This document shows, piece by piece, positions 1 through 7,046 of a stretch of 38,049 nt of DNA. Position numbers and translations under genes: made by a program. The DNA is from a virus, in the IMG/VR virus record IMGVR_UViG_3300034107_000939, positions 1 through 38,049 of that record; one strand, 5' to 3'. Numbering within the stretch: the stretch's first letter is position 1; each line of letters begins with the position of its first letter. The notes beneath the pieces are model-generated. The model had not been told where the DNA came from, searched no databases, and saw only the letters and a list, made by a program, of their open reading frames with translations.

Positions 1-235
1 ATAGGAGATAACGGATGTTTGAAATGAAGTACAAATGGGTGGAAACAAAACCCCATTTGCTCTGGCGGATCCTTGGGAGTCGTGAGTGGGTCCAAGTCTC
101 CGATTCTGCGATGCGAATTGAACGCACAGAATTGCGGTACGTTGCCCATTGTTTTGGCCAGACTCACTCGGCCATGACTTTTCGGCAGGCCCGATTGTGG
201 GCGGAAAAGTTGCAAAAACAGCGATTGGCGAAGGT
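1..235. repeat. Terminal direct repeat, left copy (circular overlap)
   Basis: This stretch is repeated at 37815-38049 with two mismatches (A128/G and C173/T). Both fall in third codon positions of the first gene (ACA/ACG Thr and GCC/GCT Ala). The simplest reading is an assembly overlap of a circular genome with two population variants. A true terminal repeat or a tandem head-to-tail copy is less likely but not excluded. Confidence 0.9.
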
Positions 236-431
236 GGTCAATCACTCCGAATTTGTGATGAACGCGATCGTCGTACATTGTTACGATTGCGGCACCGAGA
301 TGGCTTTGGGGCCTCGGATCAATCCTGTGGAGTTCCGTGGAAAGCTGGTTCTGAAGTGTGCGAGTTGCAATCCTTCGAGCGGGATTGCCGGAATGGTTGC
401 GAAAGCGTTTTTGGAAGAGGATACCGAATGA
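15..431 (+). CDS. Hypothetical zinc-ribbon protein
   Basis: Protein of 138 residues with no family that I recognise. The C-terminal half has two CxxC pairs (CYDC and, about 27 residues later, CASC), which would make a four-cysteine zinc ribbon. A good ribosome binding site (GGAG at 4-7) lies 7 bases before the ATG. The stop overlaps the next start as ATGA. The 5' part is present again at the right end, so in the circular genome the gene follows the one at 37626-37841, which overlaps its start. A nucleic-acid or protein-binding role is likely from the fold only. Confidence 0.75.
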   Translation: MFEMKYKWVETKPHLLWRILGSREWVQVSDSAMRIERTELRYVAHCFGQTHSAMTFRQARLWAEKLQKQRLAKVVNHSEFVMNAIVVHCYDCGTEMALGPRINPVEFRGKLVLKCASCNPSSGIAGMVAKAFLEEDTE

Positions 432-688
432 GCGCCTACGAAATGGAAAAAGTCATACCGAACTGCCTGGGCCGACTGGATCCGACCATGGACGCTCTGA
501 GGGCGTTTGATGTGGAGGCGGTTTTGACTTTGGCCGGGGCTGAATCCCGTCGAAGACAAATCAAATCGGCGCGGTACATCCAGCGATTTGAGAATGAGAT
601 TCTGGCCATCCAGAACATTGCTGAATTCACAGCGAATTTGGGGGATATCAAATTTCTCGAACGCGCGGTTCGCGAAGCTGGTTCGTGA
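428..688 (+). CDS. Hypothetical small protein
   Basis: Protein of 86 residues starting at the ATG that overlaps the previous stop (ATGA, 428-431). The reading frame is open further upstream, but that part lies over the first gene and the overlap start is much better placed. The sequence looks helical and charged, with no cysteine motif, signal or membrane segment. It is not recognised. Translation is probably coupled to the upstream gene. Confidence 0.65.
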   Translation: MSAYEMEKVIPNCLGRLDPTMDALRAFDVEAVLTLAGAESRRRQIKSARYIQRFENEILAIQNIAEFTANLGDIKFLERAVREAGS

Positions 689-728
689 ATTTCTTGATTT
701 CTTTGGCCTCTTGATGGGAGTGATCGAC

Positions 729-1232
729 ATGCCTTATATGGGCAATTTGCCAGCGGATACTTCCGAATGTCTGATTCCGGATCGGACTCAAATGGAAGTG
801 GATTTGTTGTTTGCCAAGCGGCAATTGGAGTCGATGCGGCAGCATAATGAAAATCAGGCTGAATCGATTGAGACTCTGAACGCTCGGGTGAATGAGTTGG
901 AAGGAACGCGGGGCTCGTGCCCAGGCTACTACCGTACCAGTCCGATTTATCAGTTTGTGGACTATCAAAAAACGGTGCTGGTTCCGTTGCTCGTGTGGCT
1001 GCAATATGACGAGCACGTTATTCACTGTATGCTTTCGGCATCGGAGCACTACTTTCGCAAGGGTCGAAAAACGGCGGATGAAAGCCATGACATTACGGCT
1101 TGCGATTGGTGGTTGTCCGAAGCCGATAATCAGTGGAAAACATTGACAAATTGTAAAGTACAATCCCCGATCGGGATTTTCGTCGAATTGGTTCAACCGT
1201 TGTTGGATAAGCTGATTCCGGATGGTGAATGA
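729..1232 (+). CDS. Hypothetical protein with N-terminal coiled coil
   Basis: Protein of 167 residues. The start at 729 is chosen because GGGAG at 716-720 lies 8 bases upstream; an ATG at 714 in the same frame has no such site. Residues about 15-50 are rich in E, Q, R and L with heptad-like spacing, suggesting a coiled coil. The rest is tryptophan- and aromatic-rich with four scattered cysteines. There is no recognised family. It overlaps the next gene by 11 bases. Confidence 0.65.
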   Translation: MPYMGNLPADTSECLIPDRTQMEVDLLFAKRQLESMRQHNENQAESIETLNARVNELEGTRGSCPGYYRTSPIYQFVDYQKTVLVPLLVWLQYDEHVIHCMLSASEHYFRKGRKTADESHDITACDWWLSEADNQWKTLTNCKVQSPIGIFVELVQPLLDKLIPDGE

Positions 1233-1533
1233 CTTGAGTAAATCACATGAAAACACGTTTTTGGAGTTCGCGACCACTCAGCAAATGGTGGCCGAGCTCA
1301 AGCGGCGCGGGAATCAAGTTGTCCTGATTCTTGACAAGACATGCTCGCGAGATGAGCAATTGGATGAGTTTTCAGCGGTCTGGATGGGTGGTGTCTGTCA
1401 GGTGTTGGGGATGTTGGAGCGTTCAAAGCAGCTCGTATCGGGGTGGGCGGATGCGTATTCGGACGATGACGACGACGACGATGATGACGACGAAGACGAT
1501 GAACGGTTTTCTCCGCACTCGATGCTGGCCTGA
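1222..1533 (+). CDS. Hypothetical protein with poly-aspartate tail
   Basis: Protein of 103 residues. The first 80 residues look like a small helical domain. A run of about ten Asp, then E-D-D-E, follows at the C-terminus, encoded by GAC/GAT codons at about 1462-1503. The start ATG overlaps the previous gene by 11 bases and has only a weak binding site; GTG at 1225 is possible. Acidic tails of this kind can bind basic proteins or mimic DNA, but no function can be assigned. It lies directly before the sigma-like genes. Confidence 0.65.
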   Translation: MVNDLSKSHENTFLEFATTQQMVAELKRRGNQVVLILDKTCSRDEQLDEFSAVWMGGVCQVLGMLERSKQLVSGWADAYSDDDDDDDDDDEDDERFSPHSMLA

Positions 1534-1541
1534 AAGCGAAG

Positions 1542-1814
1542 ATGTCAGGATATGCCTCCGGAATCACTTCTGATCAGGATCCTCCGAACAGCCTTGACGA
1601 GCTGATTCTTGTCGAGGATTTAGGCAAGTTACGGGCGGCCATTGGCCAATTGTCAGTCGATCAATCGAAAGTCCTGATGTGGAAGTATGGTCTGGATGGG
1701 ACTCCGCCCAGGTCGATTACCTACATCGCGAACCGCATGCGGTGGCCTGTACCGGAGGCTCAGAAGCAGATCGGCTTGGCGATTGAGCAATTGAGGGGGG
1801 CGATCCGTGATTGA
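1542..1814 (+). CDS. Sigma-70 region 4-like protein
   Basis: Protein of 90 residues. Residues about 25-88 follow the region 4 pattern of primary sigma factors: a helix equivalent to L-x-x-x-L-D-x-L, then VLMWKYGLDG, a short turn, and a helix-turn-helix ending in a stretch matching the Q-I-E-x-x-A-L-x-x-L-R recognition helix. In sigma factors this region binds the -35 element and the RNA polymerase beta flap. No region 2 is present in this protein. Its end overlaps by 8 bases the start of the next gene, which carries a region 2-like domain. Likely role: half of a two-part sigma factor for late genes. Confidence 0.75.
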   Translation: MSGYASGITSDQDPPNSLDELILVEDLGKLRAAIGQLSVDQSKVLMWKYGLDGTPPRSITYIANRMRWPVPEAQKQIGLAIEQLRGAIRD

Positions 1815-2124
1815 CAAACCGGTGAAACGGCTCACGAAACGGCAGCAAAACAAAGTCGTCAAATGGCTGCCGGATTGCTACAACATTGCGTTCGATAAAA
1901 ATCGGACGATTCGTTTATCGCCTGATCAGGTCGTGGAACGCAAGAGGGTTGCGGAGGACGCTTTGATTGCGGCGGTTTTGGAGTGGCGATCGGACAAAGG
2001 GACCACGTTTCGAACGTATCTTTGGCGCAAAATTCAGTGGGCGATTCTGGACGCGCACCGACGTTCGAAACAGCGTAGGAATCAGCAGATCACTTTCACA
2101 GACCTTGATTCAGAGGATGAATGA
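1807..2124 (+). CDS. Sigma-70 region 2-like protein
   Basis: Protein of 105 residues with a GTG start inside the end of the region 4-like gene. Residues about 50-90 match sigma region 2: an A-L-x-x-A-V-x-x-W segment, then GTTFRTYLWRKIQWAILD and an R-R-S-basic tail, as in the G-x-x-F-x-T-Y-A-x-x-x-I-R-x-A-I-x-D core. Region 2 binds the beta-prime clamp helices and the -10 element. No region 4 is present. The overlap of the two genes suggests coupled, balanced production of the two parts. Known parallels are SigO/RsoA of Bacillus subtilis and gp55/gp33 of phage T4. Confidence 0.7.
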   Translation: MIDKPVKRLTKRQQNKVVKWLPDCYNIAFDKNRTIRLSPDQVVERKRVAEDALIAAVLEWRSDKGTTFRTYLWRKIQWAILDAHRRSKQRRNQQITFTDLDSEDE

Positions 2125-2125
2125 A

Positions 2126-2305
2126 ATGATGAAACCACCAGGATATCGGACCAAAGAACAGCCTGTTTTGACGCGGCCTGAATGTATTCAGATCGACACG
2201 GAACAGGTTCGAAAATTGACCGAAGCGGAAATCGCGGAAATCGGCAAGTTGTTTACCCCGCAAACGATGGTGAATCGATGGTCAACGATGGCGCTACAAC
2301 TGTAA
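2126..2305 (+). CDS. Hypothetical small protein before terminase
   Basis: Protein of 59 residues (ATG at 2126; ATGs at 2117 and 2129 are alternatives). AGAGG at 2112-2116 gives a 9-base spacing to 2126. The sequence is polar, with a short helix rich in E, I and L in the middle. It is not recognised. The gene begins just after the region 2-like gene and ends 3 bases before the terminase, whose own binding site is weak, so it may serve translational coupling. Confidence 0.55.
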   Translation: MMKPPGYRTKEQPVLTRPECIQIDTEQVRKLTEAEIAEIGKLFTPQTMVNRWSTMALQL

Positions 2306-2308
2306 AAG

Positions 2309-4075
2309 ATGCGAGAAGAAAACGGGCGATTCACACCCGGTCACAAATTTAGCGGGATCACTCGATTCCAGCCGGGGAATCGGGTACGCGCTAACTTCAC
2401 GCAACGAAAAGAGGCGTACAAGGAAGCGCTGCGACGGCTTTTGAACTCGTTTACCGATGACGGTTTAAGTATCGCCGACAAGCTCGCCATGGAGACTGTC
2501 ACGCAGGCTCTCTCAGGCGACGAAATGGCCGTCACTTGGATGAAATTGATTCATGACACGGTCGATGGCTCGCGAACGGTCTTGGAAGTTCCCGACGAAC
2601 CGGACGATCCAGATGACGACGAAAACACGCCAGAAATACCCCAAGGCGATGTGATTGACGTTGAGTTGGTCGATCCACCACGAAAACTGACGAAGCCAAA
2701 GGAAGCGAAACAAGGGCGGTTTAACGCGTGGCTGAAAAAGGTGTCGCCAGATCGGGATTGGGACGCTCCGCATTTGGTCCTTTTGCAAAGCAAGGTGGAG
2801 CTGGTCAATTCTGGCCACCTTCGACGCCTGATCGTTTCGATGCCACCACGGCACGGGAAAAGTGAGCTGCTTTCGATTCATGCGCCGGTGTGGTTATTGG
2901 AGCAAAATCCAAAGCGTGAAATCATCACGGCGGGCTGGGGGGTGGCATTATCGAGAAAATTCACGCGGAAAGCGCGGTTGTTGGCCGAGCGGATCGGGAT
3001 GCCACTTTCGAGCAAGGTGGCCCAGGCGGGTCAATGGGAAACGGCTGAGGGCGGGGCCGTGTTTGCGGTCGGGGTCAAAGGTGGGGTGGCCGGTTATGGT
3101 GCGGATATCCTGATTTGTGATGACCCGGTGAAAGATGTCAAAGAAGCCAATTCGCCACTCCAAAGGGAACGGGTTTGGGATTGGTTTACCTCTGAGGCGA
3201 TGACCCGTTTGAGCCCCAACGGCGCGGCGATTGTGATTATGACTCGTCGGCATGAGTCGGACTTAATCGGTTCGTTGGTCGAAGGTCGTGACGCGGAAAC
3301 GGGCGAAGCTGTCGAGTCTGAAGACGTCGAAGACCGGTGGGAATATATCTCACTTCCAGCGATTTCCGAGGGCGATGGGGATGCGATTGGGCGGCCTGAG
3401 GGGGCGGCTCTGTGGCCAACTCGATTCAGCCTGGCGAAATTGGCGAAAATACGTGAAACGGTGGGATCATGGATTTGGGCGGCACTTTACCAACAACGAC
3501 CGTCACCACGTTCCGGGGGGCTTTTTCAGCAAACTTGGTTCGCTCAGTTTGTCGATGTGGCGCCAGCGGGGCCGGGTCTCAAGTGGGTGCGATATTGGGA
3601 TAAGGCTTCGACGGTCGATGGTGGGGACTATACCGTTGGCGTTTTGATGTGTGAGTGGGACGGCAAGTTTTATGTGGTCGATGTGGTGCGGGCTCAGGTG
3701 TCGCCACAACAACGGCGGATTTTACAGCGTCAATGTGCCGAAATGGACCCGCGCGGAACGGTGTGCTGGATTGAGCACGAAGGCGGATCGGCGGGGAAAG
3801 ATGCGGCGGAATTGGAGGCGCGAGAATTGGCCGGGTTTGCGGTGCGGCACGAACATCCGACCGGCTCAAAGGAAGTCAGGGCCGATCCGTTTGCGGCTCA
3901 GTGCGAGGCGGGGAATGTCATTTTGGTGCGTGCAAAGTGGAATCGAAAGTACATTGAAGAACTGTGCACATTCCCGAACGCCAAGCACGATGACCAGGTG
4001 GATGCGTCAAGCGGGGCGTTTGGCAAACTTGCCGTGAAACGGCGGATCCGAGTTGTAGGAGGCCGGGATGATTAG
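2309..4075 (+). CDS. terL: Terminase large subunit with DUF5681-like N-terminal extension
   Basis: Protein of 588 residues, the ATPase and nuclease that packages DNA into the prohead. Residues 178-186 are the Walker A motif (MPPRHGKSE), 266-273 the Walker B (DILICDDP), followed by a coupling motif around MTRRHES. The C-terminal RNase H-like nuclease shows Asp431 (RYWDKAS) and the terminal DDQVD at 561-565. The first 90 residues begin GRFTPGHKF..GITRFQPGN and continue as helices, resembling DUF5681, a domain often found in small-terminase-like proteins. An acidic linker joins the two parts. No separate small terminase gene lies next to it; a P27-like one is at 23816-24097 on the other strand. 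Confidence 0.95.
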   Translation: MREENGRFTPGHKFSGITRFQPGNRVRANFTQRKEAYKEALRRLLNSFTDDGLSIADKLAMETVTQALSGDEMAVTWMKLIHDTVDGSRTVLEVPDEPDDPDDDENTPEIPQGDVIDVELVDPPRKLTKPKEAKQGRFNAWLKKVSPDRDWDAPHLVLLQSKVELVNSGHLRRLIVSMPPRHGKSELLSIHAPVWLLEQNPKREIITAGWGVALSRKFTRKARLLAERIGMPLSSKVAQAGQWETAEGGAVFAVGVKGGVAGYGADILICDDPVKDVKEANSPLQRERVWDWFTSEAMTRLSPNGAAIVIMTRRHESDLIGSLVEGRDAETGEAVESEDVEDRWEYISLPAISEGDGDAIGRPEGAALWPTRFSLAKLAKIRETVGSWIWAALYQQRPSPRSGGLFQQTWFAQFVDVAPAGPGLKWVRYWDKASTVDGGDYTVGVLMCEWDGKFYVVDVVRAQVSPQQRRILQRQCAEMDPRGTVCWIEHEGGSAGKDAAELEARELAGFAVRHEHPTGSKEVRADPFAAQCEAGNVILVRAKWNRKYIEELCTFPNAKHDDQVDASSGAFGKLAVKRRIRVVGGRDD

Positions 4076-5333
4076 CGGCAACGGCGGCAACGCGTTTGGC
4101 GACAATGGTTCGAATCTGAAAATATACAACGGGATGGGCGGGGGCGGCGGAGGTCGCAGTTTTGCCCTTTTACCGGGTGCGAAACATGACTGGGAATTGG
4201 AGGCGGGGCGGCTTTATCTCAACGATGTCGTTTCCATCGCCTGCAATTGGATTGCCGAAAAGGTCAATTTGTGCCCGTTGGTCGTGGAGGAGCGCCAAGG
4301 CGATGGCACCTGGGCACCGGCATACGATACAGGCTTGGCCGAATTGTGGGTCAAATCGAACGACAATTACGACTCTTTTACGCGAGATTTGGCGATGGCT
4401 TTATCAGTCATCACTTCCGGAAATGCGTTTTTATACATCGAACGCGACGCTTTTGCGGGGCTGCCGATCGGACTTCACTGGCTTGACGAACGATACGTTT
4501 TCCCGCTCTATCCAGCGACTGGGGAACGCTATCTGGACTATTGGCGCTATATGGTCAACGGTCGGACGCTGAACATTCCCAAAGAAGATGTTTTGCATTT
4601 CCGCTGGGGAATTGATCCGCTCAACACGCGGCTCGGACTCTCCAAACTCAAGGCGGTTTTGCGCCAGATTTGCCTTTTGAATGAGGCGGCTGGCTATTCG
4701 GTTTCGATCCTCAAAAACGGTGGTGTGCCGGGCCTGATCATCACTCCTGAGGATTCGAACGACGAATTGTTGGACGACGAAGGCGGGGAAATTGAGAGTC
4801 AGGTCAACCGAATGACCCGTGGTGATAATCGGGGGCGAACGATTTCGCTGAATCGTCGGATCAAGATTGACACGATTGGTTTTTCGCCTGAACAAATGGC
4901 GCTGGACAAGCTCCCAAACGGGGCTATGCCCATGGTTCTGGCGGCTATTGGTACGAGTCCGGAGGTTCACGGCCTGCCAAGTGCCACCAAAACTTACGAT
5001 AATTTTGGCGTGGCCATTCAGGCTGCGTGGCGAAGCGGGGTTCTACCGATTTTGGGGCTGATTCGATCGACGATTTCACGGCGTTTGATGCCTGAGTTTG
5101 GGCTTGACCCGCGAAAGTATCGGGTGGTTCACGATTTGTCTCAGATTCCCGATTTGGCCGAAAACCTCAACGATCGTCACAAACGGGCTCGCGACAACTT
5201 TACTGCCGGTGGTATTTCGCTGAATGAGTTCCGGGCCGAGCTGGGCAAGGCGCCGGATCCGTTTGGGGATCGGTATTTTTGGGAGATCAATCAGCCAGGC
5301 ACGCAACCGGCGGTGATCGACCATGCCAATTGA
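4068..5333 (+). CDS. HK97-family portal protein
   Basis: Protein of 421 residues forming the dodecameric portal through which DNA enters the capsid. It has the usual portal features: an N-terminal glycine-rich arm, the conserved GNAFLYIERD segment, an HFRWGIDP motif and the long helical C-terminal crown region. Length is normal for the HK97 family. A strong site (AGGAGG at 4057-4062) precedes the ATG, which overlaps the terminase stop by 8 bases. The fixed order terminase-portal-head protein-protease-capsid supports the call. Confidence 0.95.
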   Translation: MISGNGGNAFGDNGSNLKIYNGMGGGGGGRSFALLPGAKHDWELEAGRLYLNDVVSIACNWIAEKVNLCPLVVEERQGDGTWAPAYDTGLAELWVKSNDNYDSFTRDLAMALSVITSGNAFLYIERDAFAGLPIGLHWLDERYVFPLYPATGERYLDYWRYMVNGRTLNIPKEDVLHFRWGIDPLNTRLGLSKLKAVLRQICLLNEAAGYSVSILKNGGVPGLIITPEDSNDELLDDEGGEIESQVNRMTRGDNRGRTISLNRRIKIDTIGFSPEQMALDKLPNGAMPMVLAAIGTSPEVHGLPSATKTYDNFGVAIQAAWRSGVLPILGLIRSTISRRLMPEFGLDPRKYRVVHDLSQIPDLAENLNDRHKRARDNFTAGGISLNEFRAELGKAPDPFGDRYFWEINQPGTQPAVIDHAN

Positions 5334-6147
5334 GCCAAACGACCACAATTTACCGCTTGGATCACGACTTTACCCAATCTTGGTGGGGAGCTTTAACGCC
5401 CAGGCTAAATTGGTAAAAGAGCGATTGACGGGGAAAAAGTCGATATTTTACACGCCTGCGGAACTGTTGAGACCGTCGGATAAAGGGTTGCTCGAAGAGT
5501 ACGAACGGATTGTGCCGGTGATTACGGGGATTTGGGACAAGAGCGGCAAGCGGCTTTATCGAGCTGTGGGGCTGGATCCAGAACGATGGCGGGTGAACTC
5601 CGAATATCTCAAGGGGGCGATTCGCGCCAGCACTCTCAATTTTGCCGAATCGACCCAGGCGACATTTCATGAAGATTTCAATGGGCATTACGATATGCTC
5701 AAACACGCGATCAGGGCTGAGATTGAGCTGGGGCGGCTGGGGGCGGGCGAATCGACCGACCAACTGACCAGACGACTGATGAAATATTTTCAAGACAATA
5801 ATCGATTTCGGGCTCGTCGAATCGCTCAGACCGAAGCGGTTAGGGCTCATCACTTGGCTATGCAATGGTCGGCAAAGGATTCCGGCGTGGTGGCTGGATG
5901 GCAATGGGTAGAGACTTCGGCGTCATGCCCAATCTGTCACGCGATTGCGAAGGATGCGAACAATCCGACCGGGCGAAGAACGGTCAAGCTGGGGCAGATA
6001 TTTGCGGTTCGTGGGACCAATCCCGATTACAAAAATATTCGGCACCCGCCAGCGCATCCGTTTTGTCGATGCACTTTGAAAGCGGTTTTAGAACCAAGTT
6101 ATACCCAAGACGATAAGCCGATTGACTGGTCATTTTTACCGGCTTGA
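5323..6147 (+). CDS. Mu gpF-like minor head morphogenesis protein
   Basis: Protein of 274 residues. The second half has the signature of the phage Mu F family: ARRIAQTEAVRAHH, then a CPICHAIA pair and a C-terminal HPPAHPFCRCTL, giving a Cys/His metal-binding set. These minor capsid proteins are needed for head assembly and are packed with the portal. The start overlaps the portal stop by 11 bases. The N-terminal half is helical and less conserved. Confidence 0.9.
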   Translation: MPIEPNDHNLPLGSRLYPILVGSFNAQAKLVKERLTGKKSIFYTPAELLRPSDKGLLEEYERIVPVITGIWDKSGKRLYRAVGLDPERWRVNSEYLKGAIRASTLNFAESTQATFHEDFNGHYDMLKHAIRAEIELGRLGAGESTDQLTRRLMKYFQDNNRFRARRIAQTEAVRAHHLAMQWSAKDSGVVAGWQWVETSASCPICHAIAKDANNPTGRRTVKLGQIFAVRGTNPDYKNIRHPPAHPFCRCTLKAVLEPSYTQDDKPIDWSFLPA

Positions 6148-6175
6148 TATCGGCTAGTCGGCACGTATCGAAAGT

Positions 6176-6200
6176 CTCTCCAAAGCAACCACTTTGGAGG
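6176..6200 (+). promoter_or_regulatory. Hairpin holding the ribosome binding site of the protease gene
   Basis: CTCCAAAG (6178-6185) and CTTTGGAG (6192-6199) form a perfect 8-bp stem with a 6-base loop. The 3' arm contains most of the GGAGG site used by the GTG start at 6208, so folding would hide it. The decamer CTCTCCAAAG of the 5' arm also occurs at 16977-16986 and 18224-18233, just before two other starts. Confidence 0.5.
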
Positions 6201-6207
6201 ACGAATC

Positions 6208-7044
6208 GTGACGCAAGCCGAAATCACCAGCGAACTGAAGCGAAAAACGGTGCCGTTTCTCATCAAATCGTCAGCAGGCGATTCGACGGGGACATTTTCC
6301 GGGATTTGCTCGGTTTTTAACAACGTCGATTTTGCGCGTGAAATCATTGCGCCGGGCGCGTTTTCCGAGACGCTTCCATACTTCCTGAGTGAAGGTTTTG
6401 TGACATACGAACACGATTGGGATGAACCGATCGGCAGGCCAACGGCGGCTGAGGAGACCTCCGAAGGGCTGTTGGTGACGGGCGAAATTTATCCGGAAAT
6501 GTTCGAGGCTTCGAGCGTCCTGGCTGGAATGAAACGCGGTGTCATCAAGCAAATGAGTATCGGTTACTACGTTCAAGAGGCGAAATTCCTTAGTCTCGAA
6601 GAAACTGTTGCCTACTGGAATCAGGTCGGATTTTCGCCCAGTCCGAACGATCTTGGATTGGCTGCCAACGGGGTGACGCTTCTGACTAAGTTGAAGCTCG
6701 AAGAGGCTGCGATCTGTATGCGAGGGGCGAATAATCAAGCCCGCGTCACAGGCGTGAAAAGCTATCTGAAGAGCGTTTTGGCGGATCTGTTTGGGAAGCC
6801 GGAAACGAGTCCGGTTGCGGATCAAAAGCACATCGATTTATTGACTGACCAGATCTGGAAGTCAATTCGCCCGGCCATTCGCTCAGAGGTTTTGAACCTT
6901 TTGGGCCCAGCTCCACACGAGCCACAAAAATCACAGGTTCCGGACGTGGAATTTGTCTCGAAATCAGCTCAAAGCGAAATGCTGAGAGTTGATCGTTTAT
7001 TGATCGATCTGCAAGTCGAAGCGGCCCTTGGGAGGGGCGTATAA
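6208..7044 (+). CDS. HK97-type prohead protease
   Basis: Protein of 278 residues with a GTG start 7 bases after GGAGG. It processes the capsid and scaffold. The family pattern is clear: FSGICSVFNNVD, IIAPGAF, a catalytic His69 in YEHDWD followed by PIGRP, and the catalytic Ser117 in QMSIGYY. The C-terminal 90 residues may act as scaffold, as no separate scaffold gene is present, although the capsid protein also carries a long N-terminal delta-like domain. It ends 2 bases before the capsid gene. Confidence 0.93.
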   Translation: MTQAEITSELKRKTVPFLIKSSAGDSTGTFSGICSVFNNVDFAREIIAPGAFSETLPYFLSEGFVTYEHDWDEPIGRPTAAEETSEGLLVTGEIYPEMFEASSVLAGMKRGVIKQMSIGYYVQEAKFLSLEETVAYWNQVGFSPSPNDLGLAANGVTLLTKLKLEEAAICMRGANNQARVTGVKSYLKSVLADLFGKPETSPVADQKHIDLLTDQIWKSIRPAIRSEVLNLLGPAPHEPQKSQVPDVEFVSKSAQSEMLRVDRLLIDLQVEAALGRGV

Positions 7045-7046
7045 CA

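Noticed and set aside
281-730. Long antisense open frame
   Set aside because: It lies opposite well-supported plus-strand genes and has no binding site or family features; it is a shadow.
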